The notes below the pieces were generated by a model. That model made no database searches. It was given only the letters and a program-made list of their open reading frames with translations, and was not told the origin of the DNA. The position numbers and the translations under genes were made by a program. Below are positions 33,113-42,521 of a stretch of 64,000 bases of DNA, piece after piece. This DNA comes from Siphonodentalium dalli (lineage: Eukaryota > Mollusca > Scaphopoda > Gadilida > Siphonodentaliidae), in the NCBI GenBank assembly GCA_032622095.1, contig CP136065.1, forward strand, positions 208,728,151-208,792,150, given 5' to 3'. Each line of letters begins with the position of its first letter. Position 1 is the stretch's first letter.

Positions 33113-33334
33113 ATGGGTCATGTATTGTTGGTTGAATTAGTCATGCAGTATTTTCTGTTGTATATTATTATGGAATTCGCATGATTAAGAATTCTAATTG
33201 GGGGGGGATTGTTTTTATTAAACCGATATTTTTTTATGTAACTATTTTTATAGTGAAGTCGTTTGATGTTTGTAGGAATTAAGGGTATAGTTCCGTTTAG
33301 TTGGATGTCTATATGTTTGGGTCTTATTATTGGC

Positions 33335-33553
33335 CTACATCAGCCTTTTTACAATGAGAGCGGCTATTTTTAATAACCCCGTAGTTGTTTGGCGGAATGA
33401 TGTGAGGCAAGGTCTTGAAATAAATTTTCGGTGGGTTTTATAAAGTCTCAGGATGGTTTTTCTTTTAAAAACCTTTCTCCTTTCTGCAAGGGTGAGTTGA
33501 GGGTCATGTACTACTGAGAGCAGTGGTTTGTGAACCACTCCGTAGGTATGCAT
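33335..33553 (-). CDS. Conserved antisense ORF, function unknown (copy A)
   Basis: A 72-codon frame on the minus strand (VVHDPQLTLAERRKVFKRKT, ending IAALIVKRLM) is kept in copy B (41390-41593) with few residue changes. No family was recognised. Preservation may simply reflect recent duplication, so this is a weak call. Confidence 0.2.
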   Translation of the reverse strand: MHTYGVVHKPLLSVVHDPQLTLAERRKVFKRKTILRLYKTHRKFISRPCLTSFRQTTTGLLKIAALIVKRLM

Positions 33554-33821
33554 TCATGACAAAACCAGTTATTGACTGTGGTAAACCCTTTTATTGGTCG
33601 ATATCACCAGAGGTATGGTGGTTATTAAATCATTTTCTGTACTTAGCTTAATCAATATAATCCAACTAATCGTGTAGATACAGCTTATTTTCTTAATGAA
33701 GTACCTTGTACATATTATTGTTAATGAGGGGACACACAACCATAAATATACATGTATACATTATACACCACTACACGCACACATAAGTCACATTGGTGTC
33801 AGCCACTAAGGTGGAAAATTT

Positions 33822-34416
33822 ATGAAACTGTTGCTAATGATTACCATCTTTATATCCACAGTGGACATATTGCAATTGACAGTGGAACAGGAGAAGCTTG
33901 ATATCCTGGACTGGGATCTGACAGGGAATGAGTTTCCGGATGGGGGGACAAGCTGTCCAGTAGCGGGCTGCGGTGACCATCACTTCAAAACGTTACCAGC
34001 GCTGAGACAACACTGGAAGCGATTTCATTTCCAGAGAACAGTGTTGTGGGGATGTCCGGTGGCCGGGTGTCGGGCATCCGACGTTAAGAAGACCGAAATC
34101 CGCCGCCACCTTGGAAAGGCTTCACAAAATGAATCCGTCTGTGGCGGCGGATGTAGCGAAAGGGACCAAACGAAGGGTGGTTGAAAACAACAAGTATCGG
34201 AACCCGGGTGATGTGAAATGCTACCGACCAAAGATCAGGACAGCCGAAAGGGACACTGCACAGGCCGCGAGGGCGAGTATGCCGACCGTGGTGGTGCAAC
34301 AAAGCAGCAAGCATGATGCGAGAGATTGTCGGATCAGTTTTTCCCCGGGTGGATCTATCAGAAGGCGACAGGCAAGCTTGTGGAATGTGAAGTTGGAGAG
34401 GAAGAAGGAAGATTGA
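33822..34416 (+). pseudogene. Two-C2H2-finger ORF 5' of LTR (copy A, frameshifted)
   Basis: ATG at 33822 begins a hydrophobic stretch (MKLLLMITIFISTVDILQL), then an acidic part and two C2H2 fingers: CPVAGCGDHHF...RQHWKRFH and CPVAGCRASDV...RRHL. An extra G near 34115 shifts the frame after the second finger. The rest continues in the frame 34111-34416 (KMNPSVAADVAKGT to KLERKKED). The ORF ends about 76 bp before an LTR start. The hydrophobic start may be a signal peptide, or it may be intron sequence before a TATATCCACAG acceptor. A TTGGTGTCAG word 30 bp upstream resembles a primer site. Role unknown; nucleic-acid binding is inferred. Confidence 0.5.
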
Positions 34417-34491
34417 GTTATTAGGGGATTTTCATGTTATCTATGGGGGACTTTATTTTCTATGAGGACATAGCGTTCGAGAAGGGAGGAG

Positions 34492-34744
34492 TGTGGCGGG
34501 CGCAGCTGTTTCTGAACTGATTTGTGTACCTAGTGACTTACCTGCGTGGTTTATTCCTGATCGGACATCTAAAATATGTTTCAGCAAATTAATGTATAAA
34601 ATTGCAATTGTGTATTCGATCCATGACAATTATTATTTCATATTTTCGATGTATTTTGCGGAGCTCCGACAGTCCGACATTTTGGTGTGTTCGCCTTCAA
34701 ATTTCGTATCGGCTTCTCTGATTGGTTCAAAAAGTCAAGGCTTA
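34492..34744 (+). repeat. LTR fragment, copy A
   Basis: Starts TGTGGCGGGCGCAGCTG directly after the purine tract GAGAAGGGAGGAG and matches the first 253 bp of the LTR at 42522. It is cut at GTCAAGGCTTAC by OTU-gene sequence. Confidence 0.75.
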
Positions 34745-34802
34745 CTTGTCACACGATCTGAACATCCGTAAGATGTGGCAATTGTACACTATACAGTTTA
34801 CG
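34745..34802 (+). repeat. 58-bp OTU-gene tail fragment
   Basis: TTGTCACACGATCTGAACATCC to CAGTTTACG is identical to 27618-27675 and 36221-36278. It is only the end of the OTU/transposase fusion and joins a LINE fragment at exactly the same base as the copy at 36278. Confidence 0.85.
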
Positions 34803-35213
34803 TATGTTTTCCTGAAGGGCCATTCTTAATGTTTTATTCTGTATAATTTGGAGTTTGTTGAGTGTGGATTTGGGAAGATCGGCTATTATTATGGCCCCAT
34901 ATTCCATAATTGGTCGTATAAATTGCTTATAAAGTTTAATCAGGGTTTCTGGATTTAGTCCCCATGAGGTGCCCTGAGCATCCTTAATAGCCCAATTCTT
35001 TGGGAGGCCCTGGTCGAAATGTTTTTAATATGGGGGTGAAAAGATAATCTGTTGTCGAGGGTTATGCCTAATAGAGTTGCTTCCTGGGTTTGTTCGAAAG
35101 TTTCCCCAAAGATGGATAAGTTTAGTTTGCTTTTAGTATGTTTTCTACTAAACACAATTAACTGAGTTTTTTTGGCGTTGAGTTTGATGCACCATTTGGA
35201 ACACCATACTTCC
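34803..35213 (-). pseudogene. LINE reverse transcriptase C-terminal fragment
   Basis: The minus strand reads LNAKKTQLIVFSRKHTKSKL, LLGITLDNRLSFHPHI, RASQRIGLLRML and LYKQFIRPIMEYGAII, the usual order at the C-terminal end of non-LTR (Jockey/CR1-like) reverse transcriptases, just after the catalytic palm. One frameshift lies near 34965-34975. The FADD-type catalytic box is outside the fragment. It is truncated on both sides by OTU-gene sequence. Confidence 0.75.
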
Positions 35214-36278
35214 GAACAAAAGGACCACTATATTAATTTTATCGTGACAAGCAACAACACATCTTCGAGTGATCAAGAGTTTGAGCGGGATGTAAATCTG
35301 ATGCAGCAATCAGGGATTTGGAATACAGTTATGGGAGATCTTGGTCCACTGGCTGTTGCAAATATTTTTCAACGACCACTAAAGATATTTTGTAGCCAAA
35401 TATCTAATCCCGTATTTGATGTTCTACCAACGCTAAATTCAATGCAAACCAACGCCAAGCCTATACTCCTTGCATTATCCAAGGTTCCAGGGAAAGAGCA
35501 CTATAATGCAGTGACACCCACCAAAAGATTAAACCCCGTGTTACCACGTACAATTCAAATTCCACCCATCATAACTACTCCCAAGAAGCGGATACAATCC
35601 AGATCTTCAATACAAATAACACCGCACAAAGACGCAACTTATAAAAGTCCTGACAGAAAAATTCTCGCTCCCAAGCGAAAATCAACACCCAACTGGAAAT
35701 GGAGCATTCGGAAAATACGGCGATCGTGTGGTCAGGAATATGTATCACAGAAAGGGAAGATTGTTCCTGAGAGGTCCATGCAACCCGTAGATTGTCCTCG
35801 GTGCAAATTTAAATGTACCATCAGTATTACTGAGGAGGAACGGGAAACCATCTTTAATACTTACTGGAAAATCGATGATTATGTGCGACAACGAGATTTT
35901 ATATGCAGACATGTCATGAGAGAAACACCAAAGCGAAGCAAAGGACATCGGTCACATTCCTATAAATATTACATGCCTTTAGATACCATCAATCGACGAG
36001 TGTGTCGGACCTTCTTTCAAAAGACATTAAATGTAGGAAAGGATGCCATACATCACGCATTGACCGCCAAGTTGAGTGGTTCTTTCGTGGGGTCAGATGG
36101 GAGAGGAAACAGCCATCAGTAAATAAAACATCGCCTGAAGCTATCGCTTGCGTTAAGGGCCATATTAAGTCTTTTCCAACTATGGAATCACATTATACAA
36201 GGATTCAAAACGAGACTACTTGTCACACGATCTGAACATCCGTAAGATGTGGCAATTGTACACTATACAGTTTACGTA
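35214..36278 (+). pseudogene. Truncated second copy of OTU/transposase fusion
   Basis: Begins mid-gene at GAACAAAAGGACCAC (equivalent to 26618) and runs nearly identical to copy 1. It lacks the DGNC catalytic loop and so cannot be a protease. It keeps the late His segment (KEHYNAVTP), the DCPRCKFKC pair and SHSYKYYMP. It has its own one-base loss near 35991 (CATCAATCGACG against CATCAAAGCGACG) and shares the terminal frameshift leading to CHTI. The shared terminal frameshift shows it was copied from an already broken gene. Confidence 0.8.
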
Positions 36279-36515
36279 TGTTTTCCTGAAGGGCCATTCT
36301 TAATGTTTTATTCTGTATAATTTGGAGTTTGTTGAGTGTGGATTTGGGAAGATCGGCTATTATTATGGCCCCATATTCCATAATTGGTCGTATAAATTGC
36401 TTATAAAGTTTAATCAGGGTTTCTGGATTGAGTCCCCATGAGGTGCCCTGAGCATCCTTAATAGCCCAATTCTTTGGGAGGCCCTGGTCGAAATGTTTTT
36501 AATATGGGGGTGAAA
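36279..36515 (-). pseudogene. Second LINE fragment (shorter)
   Basis: A near-identical repeat of 34803-35039 on the same strand (one T/G change at 'ctggattgagtcc'). It encodes LYKQFIRPIMEYGAII and LNKLQIIQNRALRMAL. It ends where duplicated block B begins (TCAGCAGAAGTCAG). Confidence 0.75.
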
Positions 36516-36560
36516 TCAGCAGAAGTCAGAATACTATAATTTTGAACTTGTATTAAATAT

Positions 36561-36748
36561 AATGGCGACGGAAAACGATTCTAACGAAAATATTACCTGA
36601 TCAATTGGTATGATGGGTATTGGTGTCCAATACCCATCAGCTACATATATACACCAAGGAAGGATATATATGCCATCGGAGACACATTGATTGCAAGATG
36701 CCCGCGCTTCAAAGGGAGACACAGAAGCACCATTGTAAAAATTGGCGG
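36561..36748 (+). pseudogene. Tudor/SH3-like exon, copy B (frameshifted)
   Basis: Same exon as at 32338 but with AACGAAAATATTACC in place of AACAAAAAATATTACC, a one-base loss that creates an early TGA. The splice donor GGTAAGTT is still present. Confidence 0.6.
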
Positions 36749-37844
36749 TAAGTTGAACTTCATTCTTTTTTAAAGTTTTATAGTCGGTACATGCATTTAT
36801 TAGTTAGGTTGATTATACCTCATTTTCACAGTATATATATGCCTGGATCTATTGTATTAAAATTACTCTAATTAAGTAGTAGATTGCATTCTGATAAAAT
36901 TGGCATAAGAATTTTTCAACAAACTGATTGATTGTTTGATGTGTTGTGATTAATTAAAATTATGTTCTAAAATTTCAGATCAAATTAAAAAAACAATTTT
37001 CTGCCGGAAATGGAAAAATTGTTTTAAAGTGATGTGAAACGTAAATTGAACCTCACAATTGAGTTCCCTGCGTTATTCTGTGGAAAGACTGAATAAAATA
37101 ACCCCCATACACGAAATGCCCTAACCAGATATCAGTTTGTACTAATTATACGGCCACGTAACTAACTATTTACTTTCCCTCAATCGGGACGAATAATTCC
37201 ACTGTAAACGCGAAATAAATACACAAACGAGATGTCGTGTGCAGTCGCGGAAACACCCGAACACTTCCGACTTGGTCGGGATTGAGTCGGCTTTCGTTCT
37301 CAGAAAATAGCTTCCGTGGAGGGAGGCCGTTTGCTGGAATAGCGTAACATCAGCTTAATAAAACGAAAAACAAGCGGTATAGTCAATTCGAATGGGAGCG
37401 ATATAAAAGGAATTATTGCCTGAAATCACCAACGGAAGAACATTGACCGAGTTATGAAAGAATTATAATCAAAGTGGTCATGATCGAGCAATGAACAACG
37501 GTAACAGTTGAAAATGTTACTATTTATAGAAATTTGTAATCGTTGCAGATCGTTGACCGATTTTATGATCGAACTACAGCAGGTACAGTCTCGTGCAGAA
37601 AGAGTTGTCTTACATGTGTATTTCAAACTGTTTAATTACCTGTGCAATGCTACATGTGTGCCATATTGCTATTCACTATTCTAGTACAGACCGTATTTGT
37701 TTGGGATAGTGATATAGATATCCATATGGAATTATGTTTTCTTCAATTTTTGAGTTTATATAGGCCCAAATAAATATACCATAAGATGGACTCAATCATT
37801 GACAGTTAAAATTGGATGGAAGTAAAGAAGTGTTGTGTATTTGC

Positions 37845-39075
37845 ACTAAGTAAGCGCAATTGCTTTATGCTTAAGCGCAAATATTTGTATGCAAATAAAT
37901 AATAAATGTAAAAACGACTCCCATGTGATTTGCTCTAAACTCAAATTAACTCAGGCCATAAAACATTACTCAAACATAGGTGAGGACTCCACCCAGATCC
38001 CATACTAAGATGGATGTTCAGACTGAGGAAACCAGTTGGAGATAGGTACATGTATTTGCTTAAGCATAATTCATTTCAATTACGCTTAAGTGTAAATGAA
38101 ATCCACTTAAGCGTAAATGAGTTGCGCTTAACCGTAATTCATATACACCCCCATTGAACTCCACATACTCAAGCTGAAATGGATGCAACCTCATTACTAA
38201 TGCCAGTAAGTTAACATACATCAGATTATACAAATATACATATAAGGTAAGACAGCCGATGAAATTATTGCTCTTAATATAATTCCAATGTATTATGATA
38301 ACGCATAAGTCAATTATGCTTAAGCGTAAATGATTACATTAAGCGTAACTGATTTACGCTTAAATGCAATTAGTTAATATAAAATGTGAAAATGAATCAT
38401 TTGCGCTTAAGCGCAAGTATATGTCTATCAATATATTTGCGCTTAAGCGCAAATACCTAACACTCCCTTTATACTTCCCTCTGATTGTGAATGATAGAGT
38501 CCATCTCATAGTATATTATCATGGACCCATAGTAGTAGCCCCATATAATACTGAAACATTGAAGAAAAAATATTTCCATATGCATACATGTATATCAGCA
38601 TCTCTGTCCCTGGTGTCCCAAGAATTGGTGCCTCACTCCCAGAGCTCTAGTATATTTTATTAAAGGGACATCTCCTACACAGATATATACCATTTCCATG
38701 GCCATAAATATGGAATTCGGGGTTACTGGGGACTCGCTTCCCTCATATGGTGTACTTATTGACTTGAAATTGGGGAAAACCCCAATTTTCATATTATCAG
38801 CATCCCTGTCCCCAATAATTTGTGTCTCCATCCCAGAGATCTAGTATATTTTATAAAAGAGATATATCCTGCACATATCTCTACCATTTCCATTGTCATA
38901 AAAGAGATATTGGGGTTACTGGGGGGGGGGTGCTTCCCTCATATGGTGGGTCTGTGCCATTTAAAATTAATTCAGGGGGGTGATATCAATGCATATTAAT
39001 TTTTATTTGCGCAAATGATTTACACTGAAGCGCAAATGATAGATGTTATTTTGCGAAATATTTGCGCTTGATCGT
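37845..39075. repeat. Cluster of GCGCTTAAGCGC-like palindromes
   Basis: Perfect or near copies of TTTGCGCTTAAGCGCAAAT occur near 37870, 38045, 38085, 38105, 38315, 38340, 38355, 38402, 38440, 39005, 39030 and 39065, separated by irregular spacers. The palindromic core TTAAGCG is conserved while spacers are not, unlike a simple satellite. Confidence 0.7.
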
Positions 39076-39089
39076 AAATGAATAATAAA

Positions 39090-39890
39090 TGTGAAATGGG
39101 TATCCCATACATGAAATGCCGTATCTATAGCGCGTATATCCTACAGGTCTGGGTGAACCACCGATCAATCAATAACAGCCCGATCGGGCTAAAGTAGACC
39201 GATCAGGCTAAAATAGACCGATCGTTCTTTCACAGCCAGCTTGAATCTTGGATAAAGGGAGTAGGCCTACTCTAAATTGTTCTTTCAAGTGAAATAGGCC
39301 TCCCATACATGAAACGCCTTATCTATATACTATAGCGCGCATACCCTACAGGTCTGGGTGAACCACCGATCAATCAATAATAGCCCGATCGGGCTAAAAT
39401 AGACAGATCGGGCTAAAATAGACCGATCGGTCTTTCACAGCCAGCCTGAATCTTGGATAAAGGGAGTAGGCCTACTATAAATTGTTCTTTCAAGTGAAAT
39501 AGGCCTCCCATACATGAAACGCCTTATCTATATACTATAGCGCGCATACCCTACAGGTCTGTGTGAACCACCGATCAATCAATAATAGCCCGATCGGGCT
39601 AAAATAGACAGATCGGTCTTTCACAGCCAGCCTGAATCTTGGATAAAGGGAGTAGGCCTACTATAAATTGTTCTTTCAAGTGAAATAGGCCTCCCATACA
39701 TAAAACGCCTTATCTATATCCTATAGTGCGCATATCCTACAGGTCTGGGTGAACCACCGATCAATCAATTTAGCCCGATCGGGCTAAAATATACCGATCG
39801 GGCTAAAATAATCCCATCGGTCTTTCACAGCCAGCATGAATCTTGGATAAAGGGAGTAGGCCTACTCTAAATTGTTCTTTCAAGTTACAA
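39090..39890 (+). repeat. Tandem array, unit about 180-215 bp
   Basis: Four units each contain CCCATACATGAAACGCC, CCTACAGGTCTGGGTGAACC, one to three copies of a CCGATCGGGCTAAAATAGA submotif, then CACAGCCAGCCTGAATCTTGG and GTAGGCCTACT. The units differ mainly in the number of submotifs. Confidence 0.85.
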
Positions 39891-39894
39891 CCAT

Positions 39895-40802
39895 TTTTTT
39901 GTAAACAAATTATTCTTATTCATTTTGAAACTAATGAAAGACAATTTTGAAACTAATGAAAGACAATGTATAATTTTTTGTTGGTATATTCATCATAAAT
40001 TTGAACAAATCTTCAAGCAAACAAAATTTCAATATTCAAGAAATCTCTTACAACAGTGTCAGGAAGCCAATCGATCTAGCTCAGCACGATTGGTCTATTG
40101 TGATGTCAAATATTATTGAAATATTGCTTATAATTTACATTTACAGAAGTCAATAATTCGCATGCAGATAACTTCACCTTGTATTCGGCCAAATATGTTG
40201 ACGTTAGATTAGAAGGCAGAATTCCCAGATTTGTTTATTATTGGTGAACCTGGATAATTTCGGAGGTGTGCCAATCGTCTTTTGCACACTGTGAATACGT
40301 ACTCATACTCTCCTAAATTTGCAAAAATTCCATATATATATAAATATATATACAGAGTGTGAAAACTTTGTTAGTTGCCAAATAATTGTCGACATTTTAC
40401 TTAGAAAACTTGAATGCAAAAACTATGATAGGTCCCTATTATTATTTTTTTTTCTTCTCTTTTTGTTCAATCTACTTTCGTTATCGACATGCCGGCCTTT
40501 GTTTTGGCTGTTCTCCCAGTCGTGCGTGCCAGCCGATCGTCGTTATTCGGGTGGTTCCGATTTCCTCCGAATATAATTCCATGAGACTCCGCGCGCTGAT
40601 TCGCTCCGAAAATGTGTTAGTGTCTGAGAAGATTTCTTACTCTGATCGCAGTTTTCAACAATTTAATACAGGGCGAGTACCGCACTAATAATATGCCACA
40701 TTGGGGTTTTCTTTCTAGTTTTTTATGACCTTTCTTGTGGTATATCGGGCACAGTTCTGTCTGACATCAAATATATGCCAACCGGGAGTGAAGCTAATGA
40801 CT
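39895..40802. other. Right part of TTAA insertion, no gene seen
   Basis: A short ATGAAAGACAATTTTGAAACTA duplication lies at about 39930-39965. No coding motif. Confidence 0.25.
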
Positions 40803-40992
40803 TTAATCTACTGTATTTGCATTAGATATAGGGGTCGGTATTTAGTTTGAGAATATGGTAGATGTTATTATTATCACAATTTGTTTTCCTTCATGGAAAC
40901 ATCAACCGTTTCCAAATAATATTCGGCCACATATCTCAGCAGTCTGTCTACTTTCGAATTGAGTAATAAAATTCACAGTAATTTTGTCCTTA

Positions 40993-41170
40993 AACAGTTA
41001 TTTTTTCGACTAAACTTGAATTATATTTGGATCAATGTATTGACATTCAAAAGTCTGATTCTGAAGACAGTGATCAAAATGAAGGCGAATTCAGTTCCCC
41101 TTCACAAGAGGAACAAAAGAGGTCTAGATGTGGACGTACAATTCGCAGACCTGTCATTTACTCTCCATAA
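40993..41170 (+). CDS. Acidic C-terminal exon, copy B
   Basis: Same acceptor and frame as the exon at 32940. KSDSEDSDQNEGEFSSPSQE is kept, and the tail reads SRCGRTIRRPVIYSP then TAA. One change (EEQKRSRCG) replaces EEPKMSRCG. It is separated from its 5' exon by the TTAA insertion and so is unlikely to be expressed as in copy A. Confidence 0.35.
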
Positions 41171-41876
41171 GTGGGTCATGTATTGTTGATTGAATTAGTC
41201 ATGCAGTATTTTCTGTTGTATATTATTATGGAATTCGCATAATTAAGAATTCTAATTGGGGGGATTGTTTTTATTAAACCGATATTTTTGATGTAACTAT
41301 TTTTATAGTGAAGTCGTTTGATGTTTGTAGGAATTAAGGTTATAGTTCCGTTTAGTTGGATGTCTATATGTTTGGGTCTTATTATTGGCCTACATCAGCC
41401 TTTTTACAATGAGAGCGGCTATTTTTAATAACCCCGTAGTTGTTTGGCGGAATGATGTGAGGCAAGGTCTTGAAATAAATTTTCTGTGGGTTTTATAAAG
41501 TCTCAGGATGGTTATTCTTTTAAAAACCTTTCTCCTTTCTGCAAGGGTGAGTTGAGGGTCATGTACTACTGCGAGCAGTGGTTTGTGAACCACTCTGTAG
41601 GTATGTATTCATGACAAAACAAGTTATTGACTGTGGTAAACCCTTTAATTGGTCGATATCACCAGAGGTATGGTGGTTATTAAATCATTTTCTGTACTTA
41701 GCTTAATCAATATAATCCAACTAATCGTGAAGATACAGCTTATTTTCTTAATGAAGTACCTTGTACATATTATTGTTAATGAGGGGACACACAACCATAA
41801 ATATACATGTATACATTATACACCACTACACGCACACACAAGTCACATTGGTGTCAGCCACTAAGGTGGAAAATTT

Positions 41877-42362
41877 ATGAAACTGTTGCTAACGATTACC
41901 ATCTTTATATCCACAGTGGACATATTGCAATTGACAGTGGAACAGGACGAGCTTGATATCATGGACTGGGATCTGACAGGGAATGAGTTTCCGGATGGGG
42001 GGACAAGCTGTCCAGTAGCGGGCTGCGGTGACCATCACTTCAGAACGTTACCAGCGCTGACACAACACTGGAAGCGATTTCATTTCCAGAGAACAGTGTT
42101 GTGGGGATGTCCGGTGGCCGGGTGTCGGGCATCCGACGTTAAGAAGACCGAAATCCGCCGCCACCTTGAAAGGATTCACAAAATGAATCCGTCTGTGGCG
42201 GCGGATGTAGCGAAAGGGACCACACGAAGGGTGGTTGAAAACAACAAGTATCGGAACCCGGGTGATGTGAAATGCTACCGACCAAAGATCAGGACAGCCG
42301 AAAGGGACACTGCACAGGCCGCGAGGGCGAGTATGCCGACCGTGGTGGTGCAGCAAGCATGA
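41877..42362 (+). CDS. Two-C2H2-finger ORF 5' of LTR (copy B)
   Basis: An uninterrupted frame of 161 codons from ATG 41877. It has a hydrophobic N-terminus (KLLLTITIFISTVDIL), an acidic DELDIMDWD part, and fingers CPVAGCGDHHF...TQHWKRFH and CPVAGCRASDV...RRHLERIH. A basic tail follows (KYRNPGDVKCYRPKIRTAER). It ends early at VVQQA because copy B lacks eight bases present in copy A. It is the last ORF before the purine tract (about 42509-42521) and LTR, where env-like or accessory ORFs sit in some LTR elements. C2H2 fingers at this place are unusual. Binding partner unknown. Confidence 0.5.
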   Translation: MKLLLTITIFISTVDILQLTVEQDELDIMDWDLTGNEFPDGGTSCPVAGCGDHHFRTLPALTQHWKRFHFQRTVLWGCPVAGCRASDVKKTEIRRHLERIHKMNPSVAADVAKGTTRRVVENNKYRNPGDVKCYRPKIRTAERDTAQAARASMPTVVVQQA

Positions 42363-42521
42363 TGCGAGAGATTGTCGGATCAGTTTTTCCCCGGGTGGAT
42401 CTATCAGAAGGCGACAGGCAAGCTTGTGGAATGTGAAGTTGGAGAGGAAGAAGAAAGATTGAGTTATTAGGGGATTTTCATGTTATCTACAGGGGGACTT
42501 TAGCGTTCGAGAAGGGAGGAG

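Larger units (their letters stand above)
32290..34744 (+). repeat. Duplicated block, copy A
   Basis: From AGTCAGCAGAAGTCAG to GTCAAGGCTTAC this copy is nearly identical to 36516-37027 plus 40803-42774. It holds the Tudor/SH3-like exon, the acidic exon, the C2H2 ORF, a purine tract and the first 253 bp of an LTR. It is cut at 34744 by a foreign OTU/LINE block. Confidence 0.8.
37028..40802. mobile_element. 3.8-kb TTAA-flanked insertion of unknown family
   Basis: Copy A shows one TTAA at this point. Copy B has TTAA at 37024-37027 and 40803-40806 around 3,775 bp. The ends are AGTGATGTGAAAC and GAAGCTAATGACT, giving only a weak inverted match (AGT-AT), so it does not look like the CCCTTT-type piggyBac elements nearby. 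No transposase frame is seen. It contains many TTAAGCGCAA-like words and a tandem array. The insertion is certain from the comparison; the family is unknown. Confidence 0.75.

Noticed and set aside
34025-34314. Minus-strand frames opposite the C2H2 ORF
   Set aside because: Shadows of the GC-richer finger coding strand; His/Pro-rich composition is the complement of finger codons.
37845-39075. CRISPR-like array from repeated GCTTAAGCGCAAAT words
   Set aside because: Spacing is irregular, repeats are short palindromes of variable quality, and the setting is eukaryotic.
41830-41875. Primer-binding-site-like TTGGTGTCAG before the C2H2 ORF, implying an LTR end at about 41846
   Set aside because: The sequence before it does not match the LTR at 42522-43986, so it cannot be the matching 5' LTR; left as a remark only.
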